NCBI GenBank assembly: GCA_030522415.1
Contig: CM060104.1
Location: forward strand, 17,473,729 to 17,537,728
Source of the DNA: Channallabes apus
Taxonomy: Eukaryota > Chordata > Actinopteri > Siluriformes > Clariidae
DNA: 64,000 nucleotides
Direction of reading: 5' to 3'
Numbering within the stretch: position 1 is the stretch's first letter; every line of letters begins with the position of its first letter. Positions 47,527 to 60,859 of this stretch are shown here, piece after piece. A program made the translations under genes and the position numbers. The notes beneath the pieces are model-generated. The model was not told the origin of the DNA, searched no databases, and worked only from the letters and a program-made list of their open reading frames with translations.

Positions 47527-47608
47527 AGTGAGTGTGTGAGAGTGAGTGTGTGAGAGTGTGTGTGTGAGAGTGTGTGTGTGAGAGTGTGTGTGAGTGTGTG
47601 TGCGCGCA
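47429..47608 (+). repeat. Compound (AG)n(TG)n microsatellite with GAGAGTG interruptions
   Basis: About 12 AG units, 35 TG units, then alternating GAGAGTG and TG blocks to 47608. The minus-strand open frames here are translations of the repeat. Confidence 0.96.
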
Positions 47609-48831
47609 GCAAACTGATCTGTAAAAGCTGGGCCACAATCACCGTAAGATGGATAATGCCTTATCTAATCTTAATGCTAATCCCAAAACTGATTACGTGC
47701 CCCAGTGAGGCTTAGATACGACATCTAATTAGGCTTCAGTGCCAGGCCTCTGCTCTCCGGTGATCAGTTTTACTAACAGTTGCTGATCAAAAAAAATAAA
47801 TAAATAAAAATAATCATTTTAAAAAAAGGCAAACCATGGAAAAGTAGAGATAGAACCCAGAATGCAGTAAAATGTAGGGTAGTCTGATCACAAAGTGCTC
47901 TAGGACATGAATTTCATGGAGAGGCTGCATCCTCATTAACACTCAGAACTTTAAAAGCAAATATTACTTCACCAATTAAAACACATTTTACAAATTAAGC
48001 TATAAAACCACATTTTAACCAAAAGTTCACTTTGTGTACAGCTAGTTGCTGCTGTTACTGTGAACACCACTTGTTGAACCCTATATTTATGTAATTCTTG
48101 TCACATGGTCAATATTGGTATTTTATAAAAATGACATTAAATATTCAGTAAAAATTTCCCAAAACTAACAAGGCACGTATGAACTTCTTAACGTTATACT
48201 AAGGCACTGGCTTGGTTTACTTTCATTTACACACCAAACACACAGAGACACAGGGTGTGTGTGAGAATTGGAAGGACAAGTCTTTGTTGTAAGTCTTGTT
48301 ATTCCTGTAAATTGTTCAAATTAGAGTTTAATTCACATTCTTGTGCTTGACTTATTCCACACCCAAGTGTGTTTGCTGTGTCCATACCTGCCCAAGTAAC
48401 GGCTTAAAGGGTGTAAACCACAGATGACAAACTCAGGGACAAATACATTCCCACTGCCTTGTTTCGTTTACCCAGGGCAACTCGCAAAAACATTATAGTA
48501 TTAAATACTGCTTGATATTTTCACAGTAAGTTTGCTCCTAAAGAAGAAAAGAACAAATCTACACCTAGGTGAAAATATTTGAAGAAGAAACACTTTTGAG
48601 TGTTGGTCTTTGGATTGAATCAGTGAATCACACTAAATACTAAAATGGCTTAATTAGTGCAGAAATGTACAAATGTTAGAATCACAAAAAGTTACCGTTG
48701 TTTTTCTGCGAAATGTTCGATCTATTTTATACAGCATTTAGTTCTTACAGAGTAATCCGATTGGACGAGAGGCACTCCATAAGTGCTGATTTAGAGCACA
48801 ACAGCACTGGGATGCTAAACTTTTTATGCTA
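47609..48831. other. Non-coding, no feature seen
   Basis: AT-rich unique-looking sequence without element ends or coding frames. Confidence 0.5.
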
Positions 48832-49589
48832 CAGTGGAACCTCGGATTACGAGTAACGCGGTTTACGAGTGTTCCGCAAGACCATCAAAGATTTGTAATA
48901 ATCACAACTGAGCCAATGGTTTCTCTCTCTCTTGCGCTGGAGAATTGTAGGTAATCGTCTCCCATGCTGGGTCTTAGTGCTTGCAAAGATTCTGAGTGTG
49001 CGTGTGTTTGTCTGTGTGTCTGTGTAAGGCAGTGTGTGTGTTTGTTAGGGAACCTGAGAGGAGGGGGGCTGTAAAGGCATGTGTGTTGGTGTAAGTGAAT
49101 GAGCGTGCGCACACACACAAACTCTCTCTCGGCTTTACAACCCCCCCTCCTCTCAGGTTCCCAAACAAACACACAAACTCTGCTCTGTCGCGATTCTCCT
49201 TTCAAAGGTAAGGTGCTGGTTAATTATTTGTTGTTTTATTTTACAGCAGTGATTCCGTTCGTATGCGAAGTGTCACTATCGATGTTCCTTGCTAATTTTT
49301 AAATCTAAGTCTCTTTTAAGTCTCACACACACACCGCCTGAATGTACAAACTGAATTTGTCGGGATTTATTTTTACGTTTTTTTTTTTAAAGGTAAAGTG
49401 CAGGTTAATTTGTTTTATTTTTACTATATTTTGTGTTAATTATTTTTATGCATGTATTTTTTTGGGCTGTCGAACAAATAATTTGAGTTTCCATTATTTC
49501 CTATAGGAAAATTAAATTTGGTTTACCAGTGTTTTGGAATACGAGCCCGCTTCCGGAACGAATTATGCTCGTAATCCAAGGTTCCACTG
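48832..49589. mobile_element. pogo/Tigger-like non-autonomous transposon (758 bp)
   Basis: Ends are inverted: CAGTGGAACCTCGGATTACG from 48832 and, read backwards from 49589, CAGTGGAACCTTGGATTACG. Both are flanked by TA. Inside the right end, CCGGAACGAATTATGCTCGT and TCCATTATTTCCTATAGGAA match a TA-targeting mariner/pogo family seen across vertebrates (recalled). There is no transposase frame. Confidence 0.8.
49032..49174. repeat. Hairpin inside the pogo-like element
   Basis: 49032-49076 and 49133-49174 are inverted copies (GTGTGTTTGTT, GGGAACCTGAGAGGAGGGGG, TGTAAAG) with a loop of about 56 bases. It is not part of the terminal repeats. Confidence 0.75.
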
Positions 49590-52500
49590 TATTTCGTATG
49601 CAACCCTAAAACATTTAGTGATCTGATATTCTAAAGCAGAATAAATGGAAACACAAAACATACGTGTTGGTGAAACAAAATAGCTGGTTAAATAAACACA
49701 AATAATAATCTGTAATTATTATTAAATAAATAAATAAATAATATAAATAAATTCAGTTTGTAGAACTTTTGTATAAAAGCCATCGCACACTTGAGGTTGT
49801 GCTGTTGTGCTGAAACAGCTGCAGTATCTTTAGCGCTCTGGCTTCGCCGTTGTGCCTACAACCGCATCACGGCTTTGCTGATCTTCATTACAACGCTTCT
49901 TTTCAAATACTATTGTTTAATTAGACTTTGGAATTGGTGCTAAATTATAGACGAAATAGCAATACGTAATAAAATCATATCGCTTTAAAGGCTGATAAAA
50001 ATCCGGGCAGAGATCGACACCCCTGGGATAAAACCACCAGAATATGACTTAAACAGACTCAATTATGCATGCATTAGAGAGAGAAAGAGAGAACATAGGG
50101 TGTGGGTGGGAGATGCTGGGGAGACCGACTCTTTTCTCTCGCAAGTCAAAATGCATACACTTTTCTTCCAGATTATTAAGCACACTTCTTTAACAGACAG
50201 AAAGCAAAAGAGCGCAGATGCCTCTATAATGTGTGGAGACACACATTTAAACACACACACACTTTTGTGTGAAGTTAAGCCATGGCAGTGGTGGTGTCAT
50301 TAAGTGTAAGTACGTGATAAATGCACTCTGCTTGTCGGATTTGAGATTCTCATTAGTCTGCGTGCAGGAGCCAATAAGGGGCCATTATTCTTGTGCTGCA
50401 GCTGACATGAGGTGAATGTGTGTGGCTATGTGTGTAAGAGAGAGAAGAAGAGGGAAAGAAAGGGAATATATGAGTGTTTATGTGCTGTTTGTGTATATAT
50501 AAATGGGGAGGCAGAGAGGTGATTAAGTGGATATAGCAAGAATTGGGACAGAAAGACAGAATATAGGAATAGACCAGGACAGATGGAAGTACGGAGAGAG
50601 GTGTTCAGGTATTATTAAAGCAACAAAGAGGGCAAACACTATTGGGCAAGAGAGAGAGAGAGCGAGAGAGAGAGAAGTTCAATCAATAGTTAAGGTTTGT
50701 GGCTGTGTGTCTCTCTCTTTCTCCCCACATATACACACACAGCATCACTTTAACAGACATTTCCATTAATAACCTCTTATAGCTAATGTGTCAAGAAATG
50801 TGAACCTTCCCACACAAAACACACACACACACACACACACACTTCCAGCTTTTTTGAGATACTATCAGTGTCAGACAGGTGTATCACAACCACCAACACA
50901 ATTCTGAAACATAACTTTATCCTGAGATTTCATAACGTTGTCCTCGTCTATTTCTTCCCCTTCAAAACAGATATTTTTAAGCAATTGTTCATTCCTGTGA
51001 TCAATGCGGAAAAATGAAATACAATGAAGAACAAAAGAAAGCAAGACTAGAGCTAGGGATCTCAAAAGAGGGACATGAACAACAGATCGATGATCCAGGA
51101 AAAAACAAAAGGTTGGGGTTGTTCGGGTGTTGTTTGTTTGACGTAGAGGCTGATTTAAGTCCTTTGAAGAGTGGGTGTGTAGGAGTGCAGGACAGATGAT
51201 GTGTTCTGATGCCCTCTCTGGTGCAGTAATGGGGACCTGGCTCCAATCAGTCTGTCTGTACCTGCCTCGCTTTTTGTCTCTCTCCCTCTCTCTCTCTCTA
51301 GGCAGAGTGGTCACAATGCATCTCGTCCGTCTGCGTTCTAGTGCGCTCTTAAATCCTCACCTAGTCCTACAGCACAGAGGCTGTGCTGCATCCTTAATGA
51401 TGACAGTCTCAGCAAATACAAATGTCACAGAGGTTACAGCAGTTGAGTTCCTTATTTATAGCATGTCTGAATTTAGATGGGTACTTGGGAAGTCCTGAGG
51501 GACGGCTGCCTTCTGCCAAACCTCAAGTAAAAGACTTTATTGTGTAATAGTGAGGCTTTCACTGGTTCCGGTACTGGAGAGCAATAAACTGAACCATATA
51601 AAATGCACTAATTGTCAAATGCTGTCTCTTACATTAATAATTCAATCTGCTTTCATCTAAATCAAAAAAAGAGAAATAGGCCATACTGATAATCCAATTA
51701 ATTGGTTAAATAACAATAAAAGATTAAATACATTTTACTTCCATATCAAAGAATATATAAGCATTTGTAATCTGGTAAATTTTAACTATTGCAGTAAAAA
51801 AAAACAAAAAAAAAAAAAATAATAATAATAAACCATATTAAGCCTTAAAATCACAATATTTTATCCTTTTTTACATTAAAATTTTGTAAGGAATATATAC
51901 AGTACAGTCGTTAGGATTTTGCAATATAGACCGGCATATTCTTTTTCAGAATAACCGACAAAGGCAATATGACAAAATAAAAATTTTATTTTATTTCATT
52001 TTAAACAGCTGTATACACATTACTAACTGCGTGTGTGCGTGCGTGTGTGTGTGGGGGTCCATTTAAGGTTGTTTCTGGTTGTTTCTTTGCCCCCAAAAGA
52101 GCATTTTAGTGACTTAATTTGCATACTACAGTAGCAGTGTTTTAAATGTAATGATAACTTTGGTTGTGCATAACATTACCTGAAAACCCAAATGCACAGT
52201 TTGATGTCTGAATCAACACCAGCAGGACTTCCATAGTCATTGACTCAGACTGACTTCAGGTACAGATTCATGCCGCTCTTTTTTTTTTTTAGGATATAAA
52301 GGGATAAAATATTTGTAAAAAATAGAAAATAACGCCTCAATGAACTATTTTTTTGAGGACAATCAAAAATTAATGTAAAATTAGGGAAGTTGAAATGTCC
52401 TCATGGAAAGTTAGAAATGGACTCAAACCCAATGACGAAAGGAGAACTAGATATTAATGAAGTTCAAGAAGCTCGCTAGGTGACAAGGTTAGCAAAAGTG

Positions 52501-54350
52501 ATTTAAAGTGTTCGTTTATATTTCATGTATAACTTTTCAAAGGGTTAAAAGGAAAATAAATCCTTTGTAGTGCCTCATCATAAGGCAGATAAGATCATGT
52601 CTAGGTTTTAGAGGTACGTCTGTGGACCACATAAAAAAAAAACATGTAGCATAAATAGGCAAGGGTGTGACAAAATAGCCTCTGTATTTTTTTTTCCATT
52701 GCACATGAGTATAATTACTGTACAAACAATTTTCTATGAAACTACAAATTGCACAATCATGACAGCTTTGTAGAGAATCATTTTTAAAAAAGTTCGCAGC
52801 GAAAGTGCGAGTGTGTGATTTCAGTGGATTCCTAGAGAATTACCACTTCACCTTCACGCATGTAGGGATGACAAACAAGTGCGGCATGATGCGTGGGCTT
52901 GTGTTTTAAACCTATTTTACACAAGAAGCAGCAATCATCCTGCAATGTTTTTTTTTTTTACACCAGGCGTGGCAGCTGCATGAAAGATTCAAGGAGCATT
53001 CATTTCCATGCTTTCTTGCACTGGTTTAGTAAATACACTGCTTTCTAACCAGAAAATGGTGCAGAATACAACATTCATGCTACATTATGCAGCGAATGCA
53101 CATAAATCATAAAAACAGCGAGTTTGTTGCCAGCATTTGATTTTTTAAAACACTTACAAAAGCAGAAAAAAAAACTTCGACATGCACAGTTTAGAAACTT
53201 TGACATTTAGCACATTTAAGAAAAAATAGTAAAGGGTTGGTACATTGGTCAAAATGAGCCTCCACAATCATATGCTTTCATCAGATGTGCATGGCAGACA
53301 TGCACTAAGCATAAAATGATGACTGAGAGAAACTGAGTATTTGAGAGGAAAGCAGCAGGGATTCGCTTAACTTCCTCCTCCCAAGTCATCCAGCTCCATG
53401 AATATTCTAATTTAACCTTGGAGGCAGCCAGGTTAGGGATATACAGTAAAAGAAGGAACTTGCCTGAACAGGAAATAACTACAAAGTAAAAGTGAAGATT
53501 TCGACTCAATCCTGAGAAGCTGTGAAGAAGAAACATCATGTGGAACGTTTGACCCAAACGTAATCGAGAATCCGATTCACATAGAAAGAGGGATTTCTGA
53601 ATATGCGAGGTCATCACTATGCATGTGTGGATTTAAGCAAGTGTATGTACAGTACTGTACGGTGTGAGTGAGAAGAATTTACTGGTGAGCAAGTAAAGAA
53701 CATGAGATGATTGAGCCTGAAATAAAAAGAGGAGAGTGAGGAGAATCAGCCGGCATATGGTGGAATGGTGGCAACTGATCTTGGGCACCTCTACGTTAAT
53801 TTTCTTGACAAAAGCTGCTAAGACAAGCAATTTCGGCAACAAGTTTTTAATGACGAAAATGAAAAAAAAAAAAAAACATGTCGGATTGAATTTACATGTT
53901 ATGACAGTTCACATTCATAAGTACAAGTGAAGTTTATCTGATTTTATGTGAATGTATCAGTCATCTGAAACGGCACACACACACACAATGATACGTCTTT
54001 GTTCGGTGAAATTCTCTCAAATGCTGCCCTATTTCTGCAGGTTCCCTAAAGATTTTTCTCGGACAGACTCATTGCCAAAAATATCTACTAATTCACTAAT
54101 TTCCACTGACGACTTTCTGTGCTGTCCTCAGCTATTGAAAAATAATCCATGTGATGCTGGTGATGACATCATCCTACGCCACCGCAAAGGCAAGATGCCC
54201 AAGAATTTGGTCTCGTTCAAGTCACATGACCACGTATTGGATATACAGTAGATCTAATCTAGGACCACAAACAAAAGTGAGTACAGATTTGTACATTCAA
54301 ACAGCCCTTAAAAAAAATTTATTATCTGTGTCACAATAGGGTAAAAAACT
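49590..54350. other. Non-coding flank or intron, little seen
   Basis: Contains short GA and CA repeats (about 50648-50675, 50815-50842), A runs (51799-51820, 53865-53876) and AT-rich unique sequence. No coding frame, RNA motif or element end was recognised apart from the MITE end near 54355. Confidence 0.5.
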
Positions 54351-54354
54351 TGGA

Positions 54355-54394
54355 CGCGAGTCATTTCAGCCTGGTAATGTGAACATAACCTTAA
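54355..54394 (-). mobile_element. End of a third MITE copy (family of 11110 and 14169)
   Basis: Read on the minus strand it gives GGTTATGTTCACATTACCAG followed by GCTGAAATGACTCG, matching the left ends of the copies at 11110 and 14169. The other end may be near 53895 (TTCACATTCATAAG), but the interior is too diverged to be sure. Confidence 0.55.
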
Positions 54395-54399
54395 AATAT

Positions 54400-55955
54400 A
54401 CAGCATAACAAAATGTACTATCGTGACATTTTCCACGAATAATAAAAACAAGATTAAATATTCAAAAGGAGATGAAAATGTCAGTCCCTTGTACAAAGGT
54501 GAAAGGTTTCCCTCATCATCAACTTTTTGAAAAGGTGATTATTCAAATAAATGTATTAAAATATGTTGCACACTATAGGCTGCTTTTGGCATGGTGAAAG
54601 GACATCACTGTGCTGTTCCTGTCTTCTCTGATCTGAGTAAACACTTAGTGGTTGGAGAAATACTGACACTTCTCACTTGTCCTTACTAAAGTCTGCTGAT
54701 CCATCAACCAAACCTTGTTGCTCAATCAACCACCAAATGACAAAAATATGATGAGAACTATTGTTTATTTTCATCAACAGACCACAACGGAGATCAAATA
54801 TCTCACATAATCAGTCTGGAAAGGATGCCCATCTCTTACCAATAAAAATGAGGAAAAAGCAGTCAAGCCTGTGTGACAGTTATGACGACCCACCAGCTGC
54901 TCACGGTCTTCATTTGATTAATTCTTTATATAAAAAAAAAAAAAAGCAATAGCTGAGTTCTATTCAAGCAGATGACTAAGGCATAGTGAAAACATCCATT
55001 TAAACAGAAAATTAATTGCACATTCCATGTGAGAAGGAGATTATGCAGACAAAAATAATGCGCTTATCTCAAGCTGAATAAAAATGCCACTTTTGCTTCA
55101 ACAATTTCTACACTTTTGAAATATTTTTACACACATTAACTGTTGGTATTTATCTCATCTCAGTTTTCATGAAAGGAAAAGTAGTAGCATGGATTCCTGC
55201 TCTTCATCTTTCATATTTAACAAACCAATCTAATACAGCACATTTGCATTAACCTCCACAAATATCAAGTCCCGCAATCAAACATGGTTTATTTCATCAG
55301 ATATGGCAGCATTTCTCAACCCTGGTCCTGGACATTTTAGTGTTCTGCCTGCTCGACCACACCCACTACTATTCAGAAAAGGTTTTTAATTGACTGATAA
55401 GTTATATCATGTGGGCTCAACTACTGAGTTATGGAAACCAGATGAAGGATTATTTGATTAATCAAACTTTTCTCGAAAACTATATGCCTAGTATATACTG
55501 TATATACTATATATTCTGCCAAAAATGCACGAAATTAACTAATATTCATTTAATTGCCTTTAACCTTGGTTACACATAAAATGTGGTGGCCAGTTCTTAA
55601 CCCAAATCCAGTTCTTGAATATCTCTATACAGTAGTTGTTGCTTGATTCAGGCCAATAATTATTATTTTTTGACTCTTCTAAAACAGCAACTTTTTTTTT
55701 TTTGGCCAGGCAGTGTATTTCACTTTTACTTGGCTCTTTCTCTGAATTAAAGTCTGAAAAACTAAAATCTGTTCAGCCCCAAAAGAGAAAAGTGAGAAAA
55801 TCACTTTAATTATTCCATTTCGACTCCATTGCAGGAGCACCATGGGCATGTTTGAGTCAATATCGATTACAAACTGAATTAATTAGGCCTATGTCCATTT
55901 TGTCAATCCAACAACTTGATTAAATCTTAGGCAGATGGTTTTAGATGTGTTACTG
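54400..55955. other. Non-coding, no gene seen
   Basis: AT-rich with no clear feature. 55570-55955 may be an eroded extension of the Tc1 remnant that follows. Confidence 0.45.
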
Positions 55956-55959
55956 GCTC

Positions 55960-56345
55960 CACAGCCAACATGATCTCAGGCTGGGATGAAGGTTTACAGT
56001 TCAGCAAGACCATGGCCCAAAGCACTAACTCCAAGAAAAGTCCTGGAGTGGCCCAGCTAGAGTAAAGATCTGAACCCAAGAGAACATTTCTGGAGAGACC
56101 TAAAAAAAATGGCTGTGCACTGATCAACCTGGTAGATCTTTTTTCCTCAAGAAGAATAGAAGCTTGAAGCATCATTCACAAGCAGACTTGAGGTTGTCAT
56201 TGCTGCTGAAGCTGCTTTAACCAAGTGATGGGTCAGAATACTTATGGAAATGGTATATTTCAGTCTTTATTTTTTAATAAATTAAACAAACACATGATTT
56301 TACTTTGTCATTGTGAAATATTGCATGTCGAGTAATGGGGGAGGG
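55960..56345 (+). pseudogene. Tc1-like transposase C-terminus, plus strand
   Basis: The blocks GGATGAAGGTTTAC, CAGCAAGACCATGGCCCAAA, GAACATTTCTGGAGAGACCT, ATGGCTGTGCACTGATC and GACTTGAGGTTGTCATTGCT, then GGGTCAGAATACTTATGGAA and GATATTTCAG-like sequence, follow the 3' half and end of a classic fish Tc1 element. Frameshifts and stops are frequent. Confidence 0.7.
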
Positions 56346-56735
56346 TTGCATGCGCAAGGCTGTAAAGCCCTCATAATGGCTGTGATCTAAGGTGCTGTTA
56401 ATTGGTGATTTTTGAGGCTGCTAACTCTAAATGAACAACTTCTCTGCAGCAGAGGTAAGTTTTGGTCTTGCTTTCCTGAGAAGGTCTTTAAGAGAGCCAG
56501 CTTCATCCTTGTGCTTGATTGGTTTTACAAATGCACTTGACAATACTGTTCCTGCAAAAACTACTCAAGAACAGCTGACCTTTGTGTCTTTAAATAATAA
56601 CTGACCGTTGTTACTTTATTACTTAATGCCATACTGTATGTGTTATTTAATTTTTTTTTTATGTGTTGTATTGTTCTTGAATGCATTGAAATGGATCCAA
56701 ACCTGTCTAAACTTTTGACTGGTACTGTACAGCAT
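56346..56735 (-). mobile_element. Tc1-like deletion derivative, minus strand
   Basis: The right end reads AAACTTTTGACTGGTACTGTA, the terminus of a salmonid/cypriniform Tc1 family. Inside, TTCTCTGCAGCAGAGGTAA and AGAGAGCCAGCTTCATCCTT, then TGCTTGATTGGTTTTAC and GACCTTTGTGTCTTTAAATA, match the minus-strand helix-turn-helix part. The catalytic part is absent. It abuts the oppositely oriented remnant at 55960-56345. Confidence 0.65.
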
Positions 56736-56739
56736 ACAC

Positions 56740-58185
56740 ACCTACATAGCTTTTTGCTATGATTACATCCATGGAATTGTTTTGTAAAACTTGTGCAATG
56801 TCACACATTTTCAGATAAGGGATTCCGCGACTTCCCGCACGTGCACGCGGGAAGCTGTGAAAATGCCCTTCATTACCTGTAGGGGGCAGTCGTGTGTCAG
56901 TCTGAAGTATTGTGTGTCTACTGACGCCGAAAATGTGTTGTTTCTCTTAGGCGCCCACTGACAGCAAGCGACAGAGCCACATAAGAAACAAAGGAAAGAA
57001 CAATAAGACAAACAACATATAAAACTACGCATAAACAATATTTTCAGTGTCCAGTAAATAAAATTAACAAATATTATAAGTAAAAAAACAATAGCCCACG
57101 TTTAGAAAACGTTTATAAATTCTTTCCGACATGAATTGGCCCTGTGTTATGCGCAGAGCGCCGGGAGATTTCCAGAAGCTCCAAAATCGCTGGGGCATGT
57201 TTTCTAAATTGACGCTATCTTTAATAACTGATGGAGGTTTTGAGCTGTATACATACGTATTTTTGAGGGGTATAAAACTAATTAATAAGTCCGAGCAGAT
57301 ACATGAAAGGTGTGAAGTGGGATTACTGAGCGCACCGTCACGTTGTACTGTATATACTGTACTACACACGTTTATTAACCTTTTGATAAAAACGCTGGCT
57401 TTTGTAAAGTGAAAGTACTTTACAAAATACGAACAGCTTTATTTCAGTCCTAAATTCACAATCACATCACATTCCAGCTATTATTTCCAGCCGTGGTTAA
57501 ATAATGGATGAAATAATTATTCAATGCTGGACACAAACAGCAAATATGATGATTATTATAAAATGCCCGAAGAACATCGTTTTCATAAAATAATATTTAC
57601 CTAATATGATAATGTATATATATTGTTCATTCATGTCTTCTCATGATGTCAACACATTTTTACGTTTTAAATAAGACATGTTGGCATATTTACGAATCAG
57701 GACATTCGCATAGTTAACACTATCAGATAGCCTACTATCAGGAAATTTAATTTATTTCAAGACCATTTAAACCGAGGCATTGTCATGTCATTCACTGTTT
57801 TGTCCCTGTTAAGACTTTACAAAAACTATATATAAGAAACTTATTAGGAATTTTAAAACACGAATTTGGGCATCTCATTTCATCATTATGAAAATAATAC
57901 GAAGCACATATACACACATTCATCATGAAAGATCTGTTGTAAAACAAAATAAAATTCATGTTTGCTTCAGCATTGGAAACAATATTGTTTTAGGCTAAGT
58001 AATTATAAACAATTCTTCGTTTGGTCCGGCTTTTAGATAAAGTCCTTCCATGCGCCATCTGGCGGATATTCAGTGAAGAACACATTTATTTAAATTCCCG
58101 AATGTTGCTTATGGGAAGTCGCGGGATGCCGCGTGCTAAATTGCGGGCTCTCGCGGGAAAAAGCGCATTCTTAACGGCCACATCT
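56740..58185. other. Non-coding, no gene seen
   Basis: Two slightly GC-richer patches (56820-56900 and 58040-58180) each contain GCGGGAAG or TCGCGGGA-type sequence, but no gene or element end could be supported. Confidence 0.4.
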
Positions 58186-58189
58186 GTAT

Positions 58190-58790
58190 TTCTATCCAGA
58201 GTCGCCTTAATTTCTCCCCAAGATCTTGTATTGATAATGGAAGAGTCAGACCACTGTGTAAAGTCTTCTTCAGCTCATCCCAAATATTTTTTTATGCGGT
58301 TAAGTTCTGGACTCTGTGGTGGTCAATCCATGTGTAAAAATTATGTCTCATGCTCACTGAACCACTCTTTTACAATTTGAGTCCAATGAATTCTGGCATC
58401 GCCATATTCCCATGTCATCAGGGAACAAAGAGGCCAATGATGGAAAAAATATTGCTGACTTCATTCTTTTCTTGGCACATAACACTGCCGAACCTAGACC
58501 AACAGAAGCAACCGAGATCGTAACACTGCCCCCGCAGGCGTGTTGCAGTAGGCACTCGGCGTGAGGTGCATCACTATCAATTTCTCTTCCTACCCTGATG
58601 CACTCATCACTTAGTAACAAGGTAAATATGGACTCAGACATGTAATTTTTTTCCCAATGCTCCACAGTCCATTCTTTATGCTCCTTTTTTGATTAGCCTC
58701 ACTGATAAGTGGTTTTCTTAACGCTGCACAGCTGTTTAGTCCCAATACATTGAGTTTTCTTTGCATTGTGTGTGTGAAAATGCAAAATTT
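58190..58790 (-). pseudogene. Degenerate Tc1-like transposase, minus strand
   Basis: TTCAGCTCATCCCAAATAT and GTTAAGTTCTGGACTCTGTG mirror the catalytic-domain coding strand (NP-E...LW region). CCCAATGCTCCACAGTCCAT, then GATTAGCCTCACTGATAAGT, CACAGCTGTTTAGTCCCAAT and TGTGTGTGAAAATGC, match further parts of a fish Tc1 element in the expected order. Many stops are present. Confidence 0.6.
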
Positions 58791-58794
58791 TTTA

Positions 58795-58855
58795 TATTAT
58801 ACATAGCTGTGAGTTATATTATACATAGCTGTGAGTTATATTATACATAGCTGTT
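58795..58855 (+). repeat. Short tandem repeat, 22 bp unit, nearly three copies
   Basis: The unit TTATATTATACATAGCTGTG plus AG is repeated almost perfectly, with the third copy truncated at TAGCTGT. Confidence 0.85.
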
Positions 58856-58859
58856 TTGA

Positions 58860-60345
58860 TATCGATGTTTAAGAAATGGGAAGCTACTCATCACTGCGAC
58901 TTTTTTAACTGCTCAGTGTACATACAGCTTCATATAAGATTTATTGAAGATGAATTAACTATTATCGCCAAACCCTATTTTTAGGGGGAATGTCAACTGT
59001 CTAATTCAGCGCCAGGTGTTCCGATCAGTTTTCTCAGAGCATCATGTATAGCGTGAAATTTGTGTTTTATTATGTCAGAAAAACTGGTTGTTACTTACTG
59101 AAACGATTAGCAAAATATAATGGACAGTGGATTGTACTAATTAAAGCTGAATACAGCTTTAGTTGCCAGGACAACATCAACCAGCACTGCAGAGTTCTTG
59201 GAGCAATCATGCGTGATTATTTGACTGATATGGCACCTGGTTATAGATGCCATATCTTGAACTTTATATAAATCTCATTTGCTGGGCACATACTTATAGC
59301 TGAAGCTGAAAATTCTTTAATGAACGAGAAAACTCATGAGCATCTGCCTTTGCACAGAAATGCACAGGGGCACGCACACCAGCATGTGATGTATGCATTT
59401 TAAAACGGAAAACAATTCGGAATAGCTAGCCATTTGTCTGGTTTTGCAGGGAGCCAAGTTTTTCTCACGAAGAGAGTCTTGTTCATGTCACATCACTATC
59501 TTTCTTTTCTCTTTTCACTGTGCAAGCCTAAGATATGCATTTATGGTAAAAGGAGAAGAAATGCTCTGACTTACACACAATAATCCCAAGCTTACGGAGA
59601 TGCAGATTTTTAAGCAAAACTAATACCTGAAGGTTCACATATGAGTCTTACACATCAAAAGATGCCCTTTGTGAGCACTAACTCAGAACTGTGGGGGAAA
59701 TATCAAAGTGAAATAGTGAAAAGTAAAATGATTTACAAATAAGACAACACACAAACACACACATGCACCCACACCCGTCTCTTCATGCCATTTTGAATGC
59801 CTGGAAGAGGGTTTGAAGAGATAAGATGTACTGACAGAATGGACCCTAGAGCAGCTTTGGGTGAATCCCGGAGGATGCATCACATCTGCGGATCAATACC
59901 GCACTTAATGCGCTACCCGCTCTGAATATCAATGGGCCGTGGGAAAATGCTCTCAGCTCCTATGCAGAGGATATGTACCAGCTAAAGTCCACAGTTATCA
60001 TCTAGACACCCAGACCCACACACACAGATTTGTTTTAATGATTCTATTTTTAATCTCAGAAAATGTTCTGTATTACATTAGGATTGGGCTTTGTATGTCA
60101 CATTTTGCCTTCATGCTGTCTCAGACATGTCTTAAACAATCCATATTACAAAAGCAAGTGAATACCACATCACCTTCTTAGAATGTTTAAACCCAGTTCT
60201 TACTCTGATGATTTTTGGTACGGATTGCTACAAATTATACAGGTCATATTGTGGCTTTTTTAAGGTAATATTGTGGCTTTCTTATATGGATAAATCAGGG
60301 TTACAACAGCTTGAAGGCATGAGTTAAAAGTTTTATTGCAGACAT
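58860..60345. other. Non-coding, no gene seen
   Basis: No element ends, RNA motifs or convincing coding frames. Confidence 0.45.
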
Positions 60346-60348
60346 ACA

Positions 60349-60800
60349 CCGATCAGTCATAACATCACCACCACCTAACGTTAACAACACTGACAACCAG
60401 ATATACACCAGTAAACTGGTGACCATGGGCATTGAAAGCTCATCCATGCTCACAGTGACCATAGACCAGCCTGTCTGGTCCAATCCCTCAGAAAATATAT
60501 TGCAGCACAAAAAAATAAATAAATAATAAAAAAAATGGTCAGTGCTGACAATGATACAAAGGCACCAGAGCACAGTGCATCACAGCCACTGCACACGGAG
60601 CACAACAGGCAACAAGGTGAAAGAAAAGGCCTAAAAAAAAAAAAAACAAATCTAAATCCATTCAAGCACCGATGGGATGTGATCTATGGAGCCCCTACCC
60701 CACAACCCATGGCACCCAAGAGATGCTAAACACCACGGTATATGCAGAGAGGTCAGAGAGGAGTCTGCAGAATCTGCAGATCTGCCCAGTGGCACAAATC
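60349..60800 (+). mobile_element. Tc1-like deletion derivative, plus strand
   Basis: The left terminus ACACCGATCAGTCATAACAT matches a common fish Tc1 family. Plus-strand transposase fragments follow: GTCTGGTCCAATCCCTCAG and CACAGTGCATCACAGCCACT (helix-turn-helix part), then CCCCTACCCCACAACCCATG (3' part). The middle is deleted and A-rich inserts interrupt it. Confidence 0.65.
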
Positions 60801-60859
60801 TGGAACAAATTATGCTGGCAGTCCAAGTACTGTAACTGTACATAAAACATTAAAAATTA

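Noticed and set aside
47400..47642. Minus-strand frames of repeated TH and LS residues
   Set aside because: Translations of the AG/TG microsatellite.
53736..54251. Overlapping frames near the third MITE end
   Set aside because: No recognised motif and the interval is probably eroded MITE sequence.
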